64,000 nucleotides of DNA from a bacterium (lineage in GTDB: Bacteria > Bacillota > Clostridia > Lachnospirales > Lachnospiraceae), in assembly GCA_029012425.1 (NCBI GenBank), contig JAQXMB010000085.1, forward strand, positions 45,696-109,695, given 5' to 3'. Of the stretch, positions 42,057-50,099 are shown one piece after another. The notes below the pieces were generated by a model. The model searched no databases. It was not told the DNA's origin and was given only the letters and a program-made list of their open reading frames with translations. The position numbers and the translations under genes are program-made. Numbering within the stretch: the first letter of the stretch is position 1; each line of letters starts with the position of its first letter.

Positions 42057-43304
42057 CTATAACTGCAATATATATTCCCACCGCTTATTCGTTGCCGGTT
42101 CAATCTCACCGAAGCCTAAATCTGTCAGTATCATTCTCACCTGACGGTCAGATACCGGTCTTGCTTCAATCCGAAGCCGCGTTGTTCGTGGTTTTCGCTG
42201 CGGCAATTCATTCAGGGAAAGTGTCTCGATTTTTGCCTCTCTGCTTGACGGTTGTTGCAACCAGAAATCAATTGAGGCATCCCCGTCAACAATCACTTCA
42301 CAGCTCCCCTTTGCTTCATACCATGGAATACCGGCGGTAACCAAAGTTAAAAAGGAGACCTGTCCTCTCTCATATACCTTTAAGCTGACATTGCTCTTCA
42401 TCTCATGCTCACCGATATACACATATTTCATCGGTTCCTTCCGGGCAAAATCCATCGCTGCATAGCAGGCACCCTTCGAGTAAAGATTTTTTCCGAGAAA
42501 TACTCTTCTTCCCTGACATAACAGATTCAGCGAACGCTTCATCCATCCACTGTCAAATCCGTTGCCAACGAGATAGATGGTTGATATAATCTGCTTTCCG
42601 AAAGCCTGCGGGATCATTCTGGCAAACAGCTCATCTTTCTGCCCGTCGTCAACCGCCTCAATCCGATACTGCTCTTTTCGGATACTCATCAGCTGCGGAA
42701 CCGATTTCTTTTCCCGATCGAGGCACCAGAAATCAACTTGACTTCCACGATACTCAAACAATCCCATTCCATGCCTGGAAAGCTCTTCTGACTGATGAAT
42801 ACCATAATAATAAAAGCTCTCTTTATAATCCATAAAATGAACAAGCTCTCTGTCAAGATGCATTCTTGCAACCGTATCCTCAAGCAGCTGTATGACATTG
42901 GCATCAAGCATCCGTACTGCAATCACCAGCTTTGCAAGGTGTGTCTTCGGGCCAAGTCTTGTTGCCATCATAATCATTTTCCGCAAAAAACGCGCAAACA
43001 GTTCACTTACCTCATACATCTGCCCATCAATGGATACCTTTTCCCCGGTCTTTGCCCGTTCAAACAAATGGTCCTCACAATGACCAAGACCTGATTTTGC
43101 AAGTCTTCTTGCTTCTTCACCAAATGCCCAGCCGTCCGTATTCGCATGCTTACAGATTGCAATCGGAATGAGAAACATCTCACTTCCAGCTGTCGGACTG
43201 ACGGTTTGCGGCTCAGCATCTGCATAGGAGAAGCTGACCATTGCATTCGCATCATCTAAATCAATGCCAATATATATTTTTTTGTCGTCTCCCTCGCATC
43301 CCAT
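42057..43304 (-). CDS. Divergent Hsp70/actin-fold ATPase-like protein (DUF5716-like)
   Basis: A 415-residue protein. The first part resembles the Hsp70/actin ATPase fold: a phosphate-1 strand YIGIDLDDANAMVSF (residues 11-25; compare GIDLGTTNS), a connect-1-like HFMDYKESFYYYGI (156-169), a phosphate-2-like GLFEYRGSQVDFWCL (181-195), an adenosine strand TIYLVGNGFDSG (242-253) and a following LYSKGACYAAMDF helix. The Gly residues of phosphate-1 and phosphate-2 are partly replaced, so ATP hydrolysis is doubtful. Residues 300-415 form a separate beta-rich C-domain. The DUF name is my recollection. No DnaJ or GrpE gene is nearby. Confidence 0.75.
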   Translation of the reverse strand: MGCEGDDKKIYIGIDLDDANAMVSFSYADAEPQTVSPTAGSEMFLIPIAICKHANTDGWAFGEEARRLAKSGLGHCEDHLFERAKTGEKVSIDGQMYEVSELFARFLRKMIMMATRLGPKTHLAKLVIAVRMLDANVIQLLEDTVARMHLDRELVHFMDYKESFYYYGIHQSEELSRHGMGLFEYRGSQVDFWCLDREKKSVPQLMSIRKEQYRIEAVDDGQKDELFARMIPQAFGKQIISTIYLVGNGFDSGWMKRSLNLLCQGRRVFLGKNLYSKGACYAAMDFARKEPMKYVYIGEHEMKSNVSLKVYERGQVSFLTLVTAGIPWYEAKGSCEVIVDGDASIDFWLQQPSSREAKIETLSLNELPQRKPRTTRLRIEARPVSDRQVRMILTDLGFGEIEPATNKRWEYILQL

Positions 43305-43318
43305 CTCGTAACCTCGTA

Positions 43319-46300
43319 TTAATTCTGAACAATCCGAAACAGTTTATTACTCAGATTCTGATATACTTCATAATTTACAGCCTGCGCATGAAGCTTTTGC
43401 GTCTCACCCGACCGAATCATTTGCTCCATATCCGCCAAACGGGCAAAACGATTATTGTTCGTCAAGCGCATCATATTACCGGACCAGCTTCTGGTTTCCG
43501 TGATACGCTCCATCCGGGCACTCTTCTCACGAATACGATACGCGATCTGCTGATCCGCCATCAATCGGCAACTCCAGACAAAAAAACCGTCCATCACCGG
43601 TTCCAATTGAAGCTCTTCGTATTCTTCCTGTTCTCCCACAATCCGATAATCAAGAAAAACCTGCGCATCTTTGGAAGAAGGGCAAAACTCAACAATACAC
43701 AGATCATACAAATGATGCCGTACAAGGATACGCTCCGGCAAATGTAAAAAGCTTTCGAACAGAAGTCCCTTTGCCATCCAGACATCCAGCATATCATCAA
43801 CAAAATGTTCCTGTGCAGATGTGAGCGGATCGATGGATGTATAGTACTCCAGTAATGCCAGTTTCATATAATCGGTTGCTCGTCGTTCACTCCGCACTGC
43901 CTGTTCCAATTGTACATAAAACTCCGGTTCAACAAAAATCCGATTCACAAACCTTTTATATGAAAAATAAGTAAGATATGCAATTCTCACCTGTTCCCGC
44001 GGTGTTGTCGAACAATAGCTTGAAAAGACACTGTGTAGTTCCGGCATATCTTTTCCTGTAAACATCACCTGAATCAACAGTCGCTCTTCCAGATCATGAA
44101 CAGCCAATTGCAGCTTTTGTGCTTCCTCCCATATAACCAGAAGATGCTCTGACGGTCCTTGATAAAAGTTAATCAGATATTCAATCAGCGTTCGTTTTCT
44201 GCTTCCCATAACAAAACACTGCATCGACATATACAAAAGATGCTCGTCTTCTTCATTGAGCTGATTCTGCAACTGTACGAGAACAACTTGCTGCAACGAT
44301 TCCAAATCCAGCATTCCGGTTCCATACTGAATCAAAAATGCCCACGCTTCTTTATACATACGCATATGAATCAGGGATGCCAGATACCGGTCTCTTGCAT
44401 TCTGATCAAGCAGGCCAAAATCAATACGGAGCATATAATCGCTGCTGTCAATTGACCGGCCCTCCCCCCTGCAATACTCAAAAAATCCGGGGCCTATCTC
44501 ACTTTTGTACTCCTGCGAAATACGATCGGATTCAACAAGTGTCCGAATATATCCCGCCATCTGTTCATCGATGTGCAGCATTTTGGTTTTCCCATTCATA
44601 TGGTGAAGCACATACGGAAGTTCATCCGGAGCAAGTGCCAAGCACTTTCTGATATATTTCCCGGGATTCATCAGCCGTTCCATCTGACTATCCGTTGGCA
44701 TTGCATAGCGCATTCCCGATGCATCCACCAGTACAACAACATAATTTCCGGAGAAAACAGGAATATATGCCTGTCTTTTCACCACAGGATAAACACCCGG
44801 CGATGCAAGATGCTCATGCATGACAATAACCTGTGCAACCGGCTCCTCAATACAAGTAAATTTATTCACATACAGAATAGAAGACAACGCTTTCGCCAAT
44901 TCCTGTGTAAGCGGCATTCGTTCTAACATATGCGCATAAACAACGGCCAGATTATCATCAATGTGCCCCGCTAATATCTCACGAATCACAAACTCCTGCA
45001 TAATCGGTACATACCGTTCATAAATTGCAGGCTGCGAATCACGATGTGCAATTATATTGACATAAAGTACCGCTTTCTGTCGGTAAGTCAAATGATTATT
45101 GTATTGAAAATACAATTGAACAGAACGAGGCAGTTCATGTACGCAGCGTGTGTCCAGCGACGCCATAAAAGCCTCATACAATCCTGCAATCTGAAGATCA
45201 TGTTCCACTGCCAATGCATACCATTCATGGTTGCGCAGTTCAAAACGCTGTCCCTTTATTCTGTACGCGCAGACAGCTGTCAGCATCTCCTCCTGTGGAT
45301 ATTGCTCATAAATATACTTCAGGATCTCATCCATACGCTTGTCATATTCACGAACATTTCCAATATGACGCACGACCTGTTCCGCCAGGTCTCTGCTAAA
45401 CATGTGATGACGGCGCATCCATATTAAAACAGCTCTTTCGAATTGATCCAATTTTGTCATAAGATACGGTTGCATAATATATAACTGCGCTGCCTTGGCA
45501 TACAGGAAAGGGCTTGTCATTCCCCGGAAAAACCAACGATGTAAAAGATCTACCTGTTTTTCAACATCCTCCGGTGAATTCTGCGCAATCTGCATGATAA
45601 TAAAGCGATGCCATGCATCCGATTGATTTCTGCGATAACGATCTCTGATACTTCCAAAAAGCTTTTCTTTTAATTTCGGTTCTTTCTCCGTCAGGGTACA
45701 TAAAAACAGGTAAAAAGTCCACTCGGAAGAATCACTCTCCTTACGCCGGTGGGCGTATTCATCAAGAATCCATGATGCCTCCTGATACTGATGATTCATC
45801 GTGTATGCATATGCACACCATAGTGCATCCATATCTGTATGTTCCTGCTTTTCCCGTCTTCCGGTGAGCAGCTTTGTCGTCTGATTTGCCCATTCACCGA
45901 GTACAATCTCGCCGGCAAGAAATTGTTCATAATATTCTGCCAGATACAGATCTTCCCTGGTCAGCCGCATTCTCTCTTCGCGGTCAAGATCTGCCACGCT
46001 TGCTGTTGAAGCCTCAATCGTAAAGGTTTCACGCTGATTGTGGTTTTCAAATGTGATTTGTGCAAAATTCTTCCCCGCATGCATACGATGCGGATGAATC
46101 TGATATCGGTAAGTCAGACTCCGTCCATGGAAATCATCGGAAGTAATTCTTTCTTTTTCCAATTCGACAAAGGGGTTGTCACAGGATACCTTTATATCGA
46201 TATAACCCCAATCACTGTTTGATAGTTCGATTGTTTCTTCAATGACCTCTGACAGCTGTTCATGCACTCGCCCCAAGCCGCTAACGGAAAATGTAACGCG

Positions 46301-46861
46301 TTTTTTATATCCGCAAGCAATCAAAAACTCTTCAATGTGATTGCGCGCGATGGGTTTCACCGAGAAAAGCTTATAGTACAGTCGTTCATTTGTATTGGTT
46401 AATAGTTTTCGAAATGCAGGTGCGGCAAAAACATGTACACTCTCCTGCCAGTTCACCTGATAGAGGCGAACAAAGTCCTGTATCGTTGCAATTCGCCCGA
46501 TAGATGTCTCCGCATACAGGCGTCGAATGGTCAAATCGAAGAAAAGGTCATACTCTCCCCCATTGCTTATCACATGAAAACATCCTTTTACCGTCTCTCC
46601 CTCATGCATATATGTGCCATGAAATTCATAATGAATCTCTGCCTGCGTTCCCTGGAACTGCGGATTTTTAATCTCCATGCGAAGGTCTGAGGAATAGATC
46701 ATACCCTTCATCGGCAAACCGTTCAGGCTTTTTATTGTAAAGCTTCCGGCAGTATCCTTTCCCTCAACCGGCTCTATCGAAATGACCTCCGGGACAAAAG
46801 CTACAACCGGTAATTCATTATTGACTTTTCCTATTGCGAGTTGTTCCATTCTCTTGTACAC
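43319..46861 (-). CDS. Very large uncharacterised protein (DUF5717-like): beta N-domain plus alpha-solenoid
   Basis: A 1180-residue protein. The first 110 or so residues are beta-rich, like an immunoglobulin-type sandwich (PVVAFVPEVISIEPVEG, GTQAEIHYEFHGTYMHEGE). A second beta part follows (about 190-295). From about residue 300 to 1050 it is a long series of alpha-helix pairs without a regular repeat, with many Arg, Tyr and Leu. The last 100 residues (VFLDYRIVGEQEEYEEL) are again beta-like. No signal peptide, membrane helix or catalytic motif is seen. It is first in a four-gene operon. The start at GTG 46861 is uncertain; ATG 46849 is the alternative. A promoter lies about 50 bp upstream. 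Confidence 0.75.
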   Translation of the reverse strand: MYKRMEQLAIGKVNNELPVVAFVPEVISIEPVEGKDTAGSFTIKSLNGLPMKGMIYSSDLRMEIKNPQFQGTQAEIHYEFHGTYMHEGETVKGCFHVISNGGEYDLFFDLTIRRLYAETSIGRIATIQDFVRLYQVNWQESVHVFAAPAFRKLLTNTNERLYYKLFSVKPIARNHIEEFLIACGYKKRVTFSVSGLGRVHEQLSEVIEETIELSNSDWGYIDIKVSCDNPFVELEKERITSDDFHGRSLTYRYQIHPHRMHAGKNFAQITFENHNQRETFTIEASTASVADLDREERMRLTREDLYLAEYYEQFLAGEIVLGEWANQTTKLLTGRREKQEHTDMDALWCAYAYTMNHQYQEASWILDEYAHRRKESDSSEWTFYLFLCTLTEKEPKLKEKLFGSIRDRYRRNQSDAWHRFIIMQIAQNSPEDVEKQVDLLHRWFFRGMTSPFLYAKAAQLYIMQPYLMTKLDQFERAVLIWMRRHHMFSRDLAEQVVRHIGNVREYDKRMDEILKYIYEQYPQEEMLTAVCAYRIKGQRFELRNHEWYALAVEHDLQIAGLYEAFMASLDTRCVHELPRSVQLYFQYNNHLTYRQKAVLYVNIIAHRDSQPAIYERYVPIMQEFVIREILAGHIDDNLAVVYAHMLERMPLTQELAKALSSILYVNKFTCIEEPVAQVIVMHEHLASPGVYPVVKRQAYIPVFSGNYVVVLVDASGMRYAMPTDSQMERLMNPGKYIRKCLALAPDELPYVLHHMNGKTKMLHIDEQMAGYIRTLVESDRISQEYKSEIGPGFFEYCRGEGRSIDSSDYMLRIDFGLLDQNARDRYLASLIHMRMYKEAWAFLIQYGTGMLDLESLQQVVLVQLQNQLNEEDEHLLYMSMQCFVMGSRKRTLIEYLINFYQGPSEHLLVIWEEAQKLQLAVHDLEERLLIQVMFTGKDMPELHSVFSSYCSTTPREQVRIAYLTYFSYKRFVNRIFVEPEFYVQLEQAVRSERRATDYMKLALLEYYTSIDPLTSAQEHFVDDMLDVWMAKGLLFESFLHLPERILVRHHLYDLCIVEFCPSSKDAQVFLDYRIVGEQEEYEELQLEPVMDGFFVWSCRLMADQQIAYRIREKSARMERITETRSWSGNMMRLTNNNRFARLADMEQMIRSGETQKLHAQAVNYEVYQNLSNKLFRIVQN

Positions 46862-46881
46862 GCCAATACCTACTTTTTCAG

Positions 46882-46910
46882 TTGATTTTTTGTGTTCTTT
46901 GTTTCATAAT
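46882..46910 (+). promoter_or_regulatory. Promoter for the PLP aminotransferase-like gene
   Basis: TTGATT (46882-46887), a 17-bp spacer and CATAAT (46905-46910). It overlaps the -10 of the divergent promoter by two bases, so RNA polymerase cannot occupy both at once. Confidence 0.5.
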
Positions 46911-46937
46911 TGTACTATATTTTGTTGTTGATAGCAA
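46909..46937 (-). promoter_or_regulatory. Promoter for the DUF5717-like four-gene operon
   Basis: The minus strand has TTGCTA (-35, 46932-46937), a 17-bp spacer and TACAAT (-10, 46909-46914). The predicted start is near 46902, about 40 bases before the GTG. Confidence 0.5.
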
Positions 46938-46960
46938 TTGTTTTACCGGAGGAATACGAC

Positions 46961-48049
46961 ATGATTCAACAGAAAGAGCACTTTCATGGAAGTGATTTGG
47001 AGAAAATAGAAAAAATATATGGCATCCGTCGTGAGGACATCACAAGCTTCAGTGCCAATGTCAATCCGCTTGGCATATCTCCCCGTCTTCGAGAGACACT
47101 TGCCGCGCATATCGATGCGATCACAGCCTATCCGGACCGTGAATACGGTTCTCTTCGTCAATGTATCGGTGAATATGTTGGCGCTGATATGGAACAAGTG
47201 ATTGTTGGAAATGGCTCAACGGAACTGATTTCACTCATCATTCAGCTGGAGCACCCGAAAAAAGCAATGATCATCGGACCAACCTATTCTGAATATGAGC
47301 GCGAAATAAAGCTTGGCGGCGGAACTTCACTCTACTATCCACTTCGCGAGGCCGATGGTTTTGAGCTTCAGATTGATGAGTTTATTTCAAAACTGAACGA
47401 AACCATTGATCTGCTGGTAATCTGTAATCCGAACAATCCAACCAGCACCTGCATTACCAATCGCAAGCTCAGACTTATCTTGGATGCATGCAAGGAACAC
47501 GGAATCTTTGTCATGATTGATGAAACCTATGTGGAATTTGCCCAAAATGTGAACGAGATCACTGCGGTTCCACTCACAAAATATTACGATAATCTGATTA
47601 TCCTTCGCGGAACCAGCAAGTTTTTTGCCGCTCCCGGACTTCGTCTCGGCTATGCAATTACCGGAAACCGGGATCTTCGAAAATCACTTAACACCAGACA
47701 AAATCCGTGGAGCATCAGTTCTCTTGCAGCAATTGCAGGTGAGATTATGTTTACAGATCAGGCTTACATCAGGCAGACACGCGACTTGATCAGCTCCGAG
47801 CGCACCCGCATTTTTGAGAAACTAAATGCGCACCCGGATTATAAGGTCTATGAGCCGTCTGCCAATTTCCTGCTTGTCAAACTCCTTAGAGAAGATCAGA
47901 CGAGTGAGGCATTGTTTGATAAGGCCATCCGGCAGAACATGATGATTCGCGATTGTTCAACCTTCCCGTTCCTCGATGACCGCTTCATTCGCTTCTGCAT
48001 CATGAGTCCTGAGATGAATGATAAACTATTGAACTGTATTTTAGAATAA
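46961..48049 (+). CDS. PLP-dependent aminotransferase, CobD (threonine-phosphate decarboxylase)/HisC type
   Basis: A 362-residue fold-type I PLP enzyme. It has the FSANVNPLGISPRL opening typical of CobD and HisC-like enzymes, the aspartate-containing VMIDETYVEF strand, VICNPNNPTSTCI (substrate/PLP Asn), and the Schiff-base lysine in RGTSKFFAAPGLRLGY. The sequence cannot separate L-threonine-O-3-phosphate decarboxylase from histidinol-phosphate aminotransferase. Neither cobalamin nor histidine genes adjoin. The ATG at 46961 follows GGAGG by 7 bases; the open frame extends 51 bases upstream without a better start. It is a monocistronic plus-strand gene divergent from the DUF5717-like operon. 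Confidence 0.85.
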   Translation: MIQQKEHFHGSDLEKIEKIYGIRREDITSFSANVNPLGISPRLRETLAAHIDAITAYPDREYGSLRQCIGEYVGADMEQVIVGNGSTELISLIIQLEHPKKAMIIGPTYSEYEREIKLGGGTSLYYPLREADGFELQIDEFISKLNETIDLLVICNPNNPTSTCITNRKLRLILDACKEHGIFVMIDETYVEFAQNVNEITAVPLTKYYDNLIILRGTSKFFAAPGLRLGYAITGNRDLRKSLNTRQNPWSISSLAAIAGEIMFTDQAYIRQTRDLISSERTRIFEKLNAHPDYKVYEPSANFLLVKLLREDQTSEALFDKAIRQNMMIRDCSTFPFLDDRFIRFCIMSPEMNDKLLNCILE

Positions 48050-48063
48050 GATTGTTGGATGAC

Positions 48064-48252
48064 TTACATGGATGCCTCGGAAAGCTCCTCAAATTCTTTT
48101 CGAACCTTCCAGAAGCAATCCAACAGCTTCGGAGAAAACACGCCGGAATCATGTCCCTTGTATGGCGACAAATCAATATGGTTTCTCGAAAAAACCTTTT
48201 GATCCAGCTGCTTTATCATCGTGTTAATATCTTCTCCATAACTTTCCGGCAT
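48064..48252 (-). pseudogene. Possible remnant of an HD-GYP-type signalling protein C-terminus
   Basis: A 62-codon open frame without a ribosome-binding site. Its end, SGVFSPKLLDCFWKVRKEFEEL, resembles the C-terminal tail that follows the HD-GYP domain in Lachnospiraceae phosphodiesterases (GxFxPxLLxxF...EF). An in-frame TGA directly precedes the ATG. No HD-GYP catalytic motif is present. It lies 28 bp after the Hpt stop. I read it as a degraded 3' end of a former signalling gene, but a small expressed gene cannot be excluded. Confidence 0.35.
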
Positions 48253-48280
48253 TCATTTTGGCTTATCAGACACCCATGCT

Positions 48281-48649
48281 TTACGCGTCCTTATATTTTC
48301 TGATGGCGTCCACCACTACCTTGTAATTATCTGATACATTTTTATATAATTTCTGGCATTCTTCTTTATCGATTTGTTGTTCTTCTTTGTTTCTGAGAAA
48401 TTCCGTCAACAGACTGGCATCCTCTCCCAGCGTCAGAAATCCAAGATTTGCGCATACTCCCTTTAAGGAATGCGCTGCGCGGAATGCTTCCCCATAATTT
48501 CCATCCTCTAATGACTGATGCAAATTCTCATAGCTTGGCTCTGTCAAAAACTTCATGACAAATTTTTCAATAATATCATCTTTCGGGATGCGCTCCTTGA
48601 CCGATTCATAGTCTCCTCCCAAAGCATCATAACATTCCTTTAATAACAT
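48281..48649 (-). CDS. Orphan histidine phosphotransfer (Hpt) protein
   Basis: A 122-residue helical protein with the Hpt signature EAFRAAHSLKGVCANLG; His60 is the phospho-acceptor. The rest forms the four-helix bundle, including PSYENLHQSLEDGNYGEA before it and LTEFLRNKEEQQIDKE after it. Such proteins shuttle phosphate between response-regulator receivers. No histidine kinase or receiver protein is next to it. The ATG at 48649 has AAGGAG upstream. A 42-codon small ORF lies 33 bp upstream and a possible HD-GYP remnant downstream. Confidence 0.88.
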   Translation of the reverse strand: MLLKECYDALGGDYESVKERIPKDDIIEKFVMKFLTEPSYENLHQSLEDGNYGEAFRAAHSLKGVCANLGFLTLGEDASLLTEFLRNKEEQQIDKEECQKLYKNVSDNYKVVVDAIRKYKDA

Positions 48650-48682
48650 ATGTTTTTCTCCTTATCCCAATCCTTTGAAGCA

Positions 48683-48811
48683 TCAAATGGATCTGTGTTT
48701 TCGTCTGTCCCCAAATGGGTGTATATGGATAACTATACTACTGTATCTATACTTTTCAAATGTATTTGCTGCATCATGGGAAAGTGCCTCAATAATTCTT
48801 TCTGCATTCAT
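48683..48811 (-). CDS. Small ORF (42 codons) upstream of the Hpt gene
   Basis: ATG at 48811 preceded by GGAGGG at 9 bases. The product begins MNAERIIEALSHDAANTFEK and ends in an Arg/His-rich tail. The ribosome-binding site is good and the first 35 residues look protein-like. Another frame over the end of the ORF continues as a plausible acidic peptide up to the Hpt start, so a frameshift in an older gene is possible. Not recognised. The 135 bp beyond it toward the alcohol dehydrogenase stop (48812-48946) contain no gene; a weak TTGGGT/TATGAT promoter match is present. Confidence 0.3.
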   Translation of the reverse strand: MNAERIIEALSHDAANTFEKYRYSSIVIHIHPFGDRRKHRSI

Positions 48812-48946
48812 CTTCTCATACCCTCCCTGACAAATATTGGTTTTGTTTTGTCATTCTACATCATATTCTAAATCACATTTCTACCCAATACAACCAACAT
48901 CCATCAATCATTTCGTATTTTCATACTATGGATAGAGCCATGCTTC

Positions 48947-50047
48947 TTAGTGCATCAGCAGTTGCTCCAACTGCTCTTTTGTGATGGGATACGGATAATT
49001 TTTCAATTTCGCCTGATTTGCCATGACATCACTTACGGTCTGTTGCCAGATTTGAGCCGGGATGTCGACACTTCCGAGCAACGCGCGAAGGTATGTCTCA
49101 AATTCATCGACAGATGTCATTCCCAGCAATTCCAATACCTGCGTTGCTTTGCGGGTTGCTGTATTCTTTTCTTTTTCCTGCTCATCAAAGCAGCGAAGGT
49201 AACCGGCGAGCGTCAATCCACACGCTTTTCCATGCGGCACGCCAAGCTCATAGGTGATGCCATAGCTAAGGCCATGCGGAAGACTTGTGCCGGTATGTGT
49301 GATTGCCATTCCGCCAAGCGCACATGCCTCGGAAAGCTTCGCATATTCTTCCCCGCTCAACCGGTCATTCAACAACGCATCCTTCACCTGTCCCCAGATC
49401 AACAATCCCCGTCTCGCGTACATCTCATTATAGGAATTACTGTTTGTATTCATGTAACTTTCCACAAGATGTGCGAGTGTATCTACGGCTGTGTTAACCG
49501 TGTTATCATGACCGGTCGTGGCAAGATATTTCGAATCAATCAAGGCAAGCTCAGGAAAAATCCGATAACTGATGCTCTGCTTCGTCCGTCTCTCATGAAT
49601 TGTCAGAATCGCATACGGTGTAATCTCAGAACCGGTACCCGCAGTTGTCGGAACCTCTGCAACCGGAAGCGCCTCTAACGGCAGTTTTTCATATAATACA
49701 GATACTTCACAGGTCGGATTCGCGATCATTAGTGCGATTGCTTTTGCCGCATCCATCGGCGAACCTCCGCCCACTCCGATTACATAGTCAACGCCCTTCT
49801 CCAATCCGAATTCGCGTGCTTTCATAACGGTTTCAACCGAAGGATTTTCCTCGATGTCATCAAAAATCACATAGTCCCTTCCCTGTTCCTTGAGCGCAGT
49901 TGTCACATCATTCAGGGAACCGTTTTTCCTGGATGAATGTTTTCCTGTCACAATGAGTGCCTTGTTTCCCAATGCTGCAAGCTCTGCGGCATGATTTTTT
50001 ACGCATTCTTTTTCGCTGTAGATGTGTGTAGGTATATATAATTCCAT
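48947..50047 (-). CDS. Iron-containing alcohol dehydrogenase family protein
   Basis: A 366-residue group III dehydrogenase. The N-terminal Rossmann-like half has VIGVGGGSPMDAAKAIAL for NAD(P) binding and VPTTAGTGSEIT. The C-terminal helical half has metal ligands in AVDTLAHLVES (Asp/His) and in THTGTSLPHGLSYGITYELGVPHGKACGL (two His). It probably reduces an aldehyde or ketone such as butyraldehyde or lactaldehyde; the substrate is unknown. AAGGAG lies 7 bases before the ATG. A terminator-like hairpin sits immediately upstream, leaving no room for a separate promoter, so expression likely depends on read-through from nfnAB. Confidence 0.92.
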   Translation of the reverse strand: MELYIPTHIYSEKECVKNHAAELAALGNKALIVTGKHSSRKNGSLNDVTTALKEQGRDYVIFDDIEENPSVETVMKAREFGLEKGVDYVIGVGGGSPMDAAKAIALMIANPTCEVSVLYEKLPLEALPVAEVPTTAGTGSEITPYAILTIHERRTKQSISYRIFPELALIDSKYLATTGHDNTVNTAVDTLAHLVESYMNTNSNSYNEMYARRGLLIWGQVKDALLNDRLSGEEYAKLSEACALGGMAITHTGTSLPHGLSYGITYELGVPHGKACGLTLAGYLRCFDEQEKEKNTATRKATQVLELLGMTSVDEFETYLRALLGSVDIPAQIWQQTVSDVMANQAKLKNYPYPITKEQLEQLLMH

Positions 50048-50068
50048 ATGTTTTCTCCTTATGAAAAA

Positions 50069-50088
50069 GGAGCTGTAAATACAGCCCC
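50069..50088 (-). terminator. Terminator or attenuator between nfnB and the alcohol dehydrogenase
   Basis: On the minus strand GGGGCTGT pairs with ACAGCTCC across ATTT, with one G-U pair, followed directly by TTTTT. The adh ribosome-binding site starts four bases after the T run. Confidence 0.7.
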
Positions 50089-50099
50089 TTAAAATAATA

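Noticed and set aside
48650..48871. Plus-strand 73-codon open frame starting MFFSLSQ
   Set aside because: No ribosome-binding site or recognisable pattern; the minus strand here has a better-supported small ORF.
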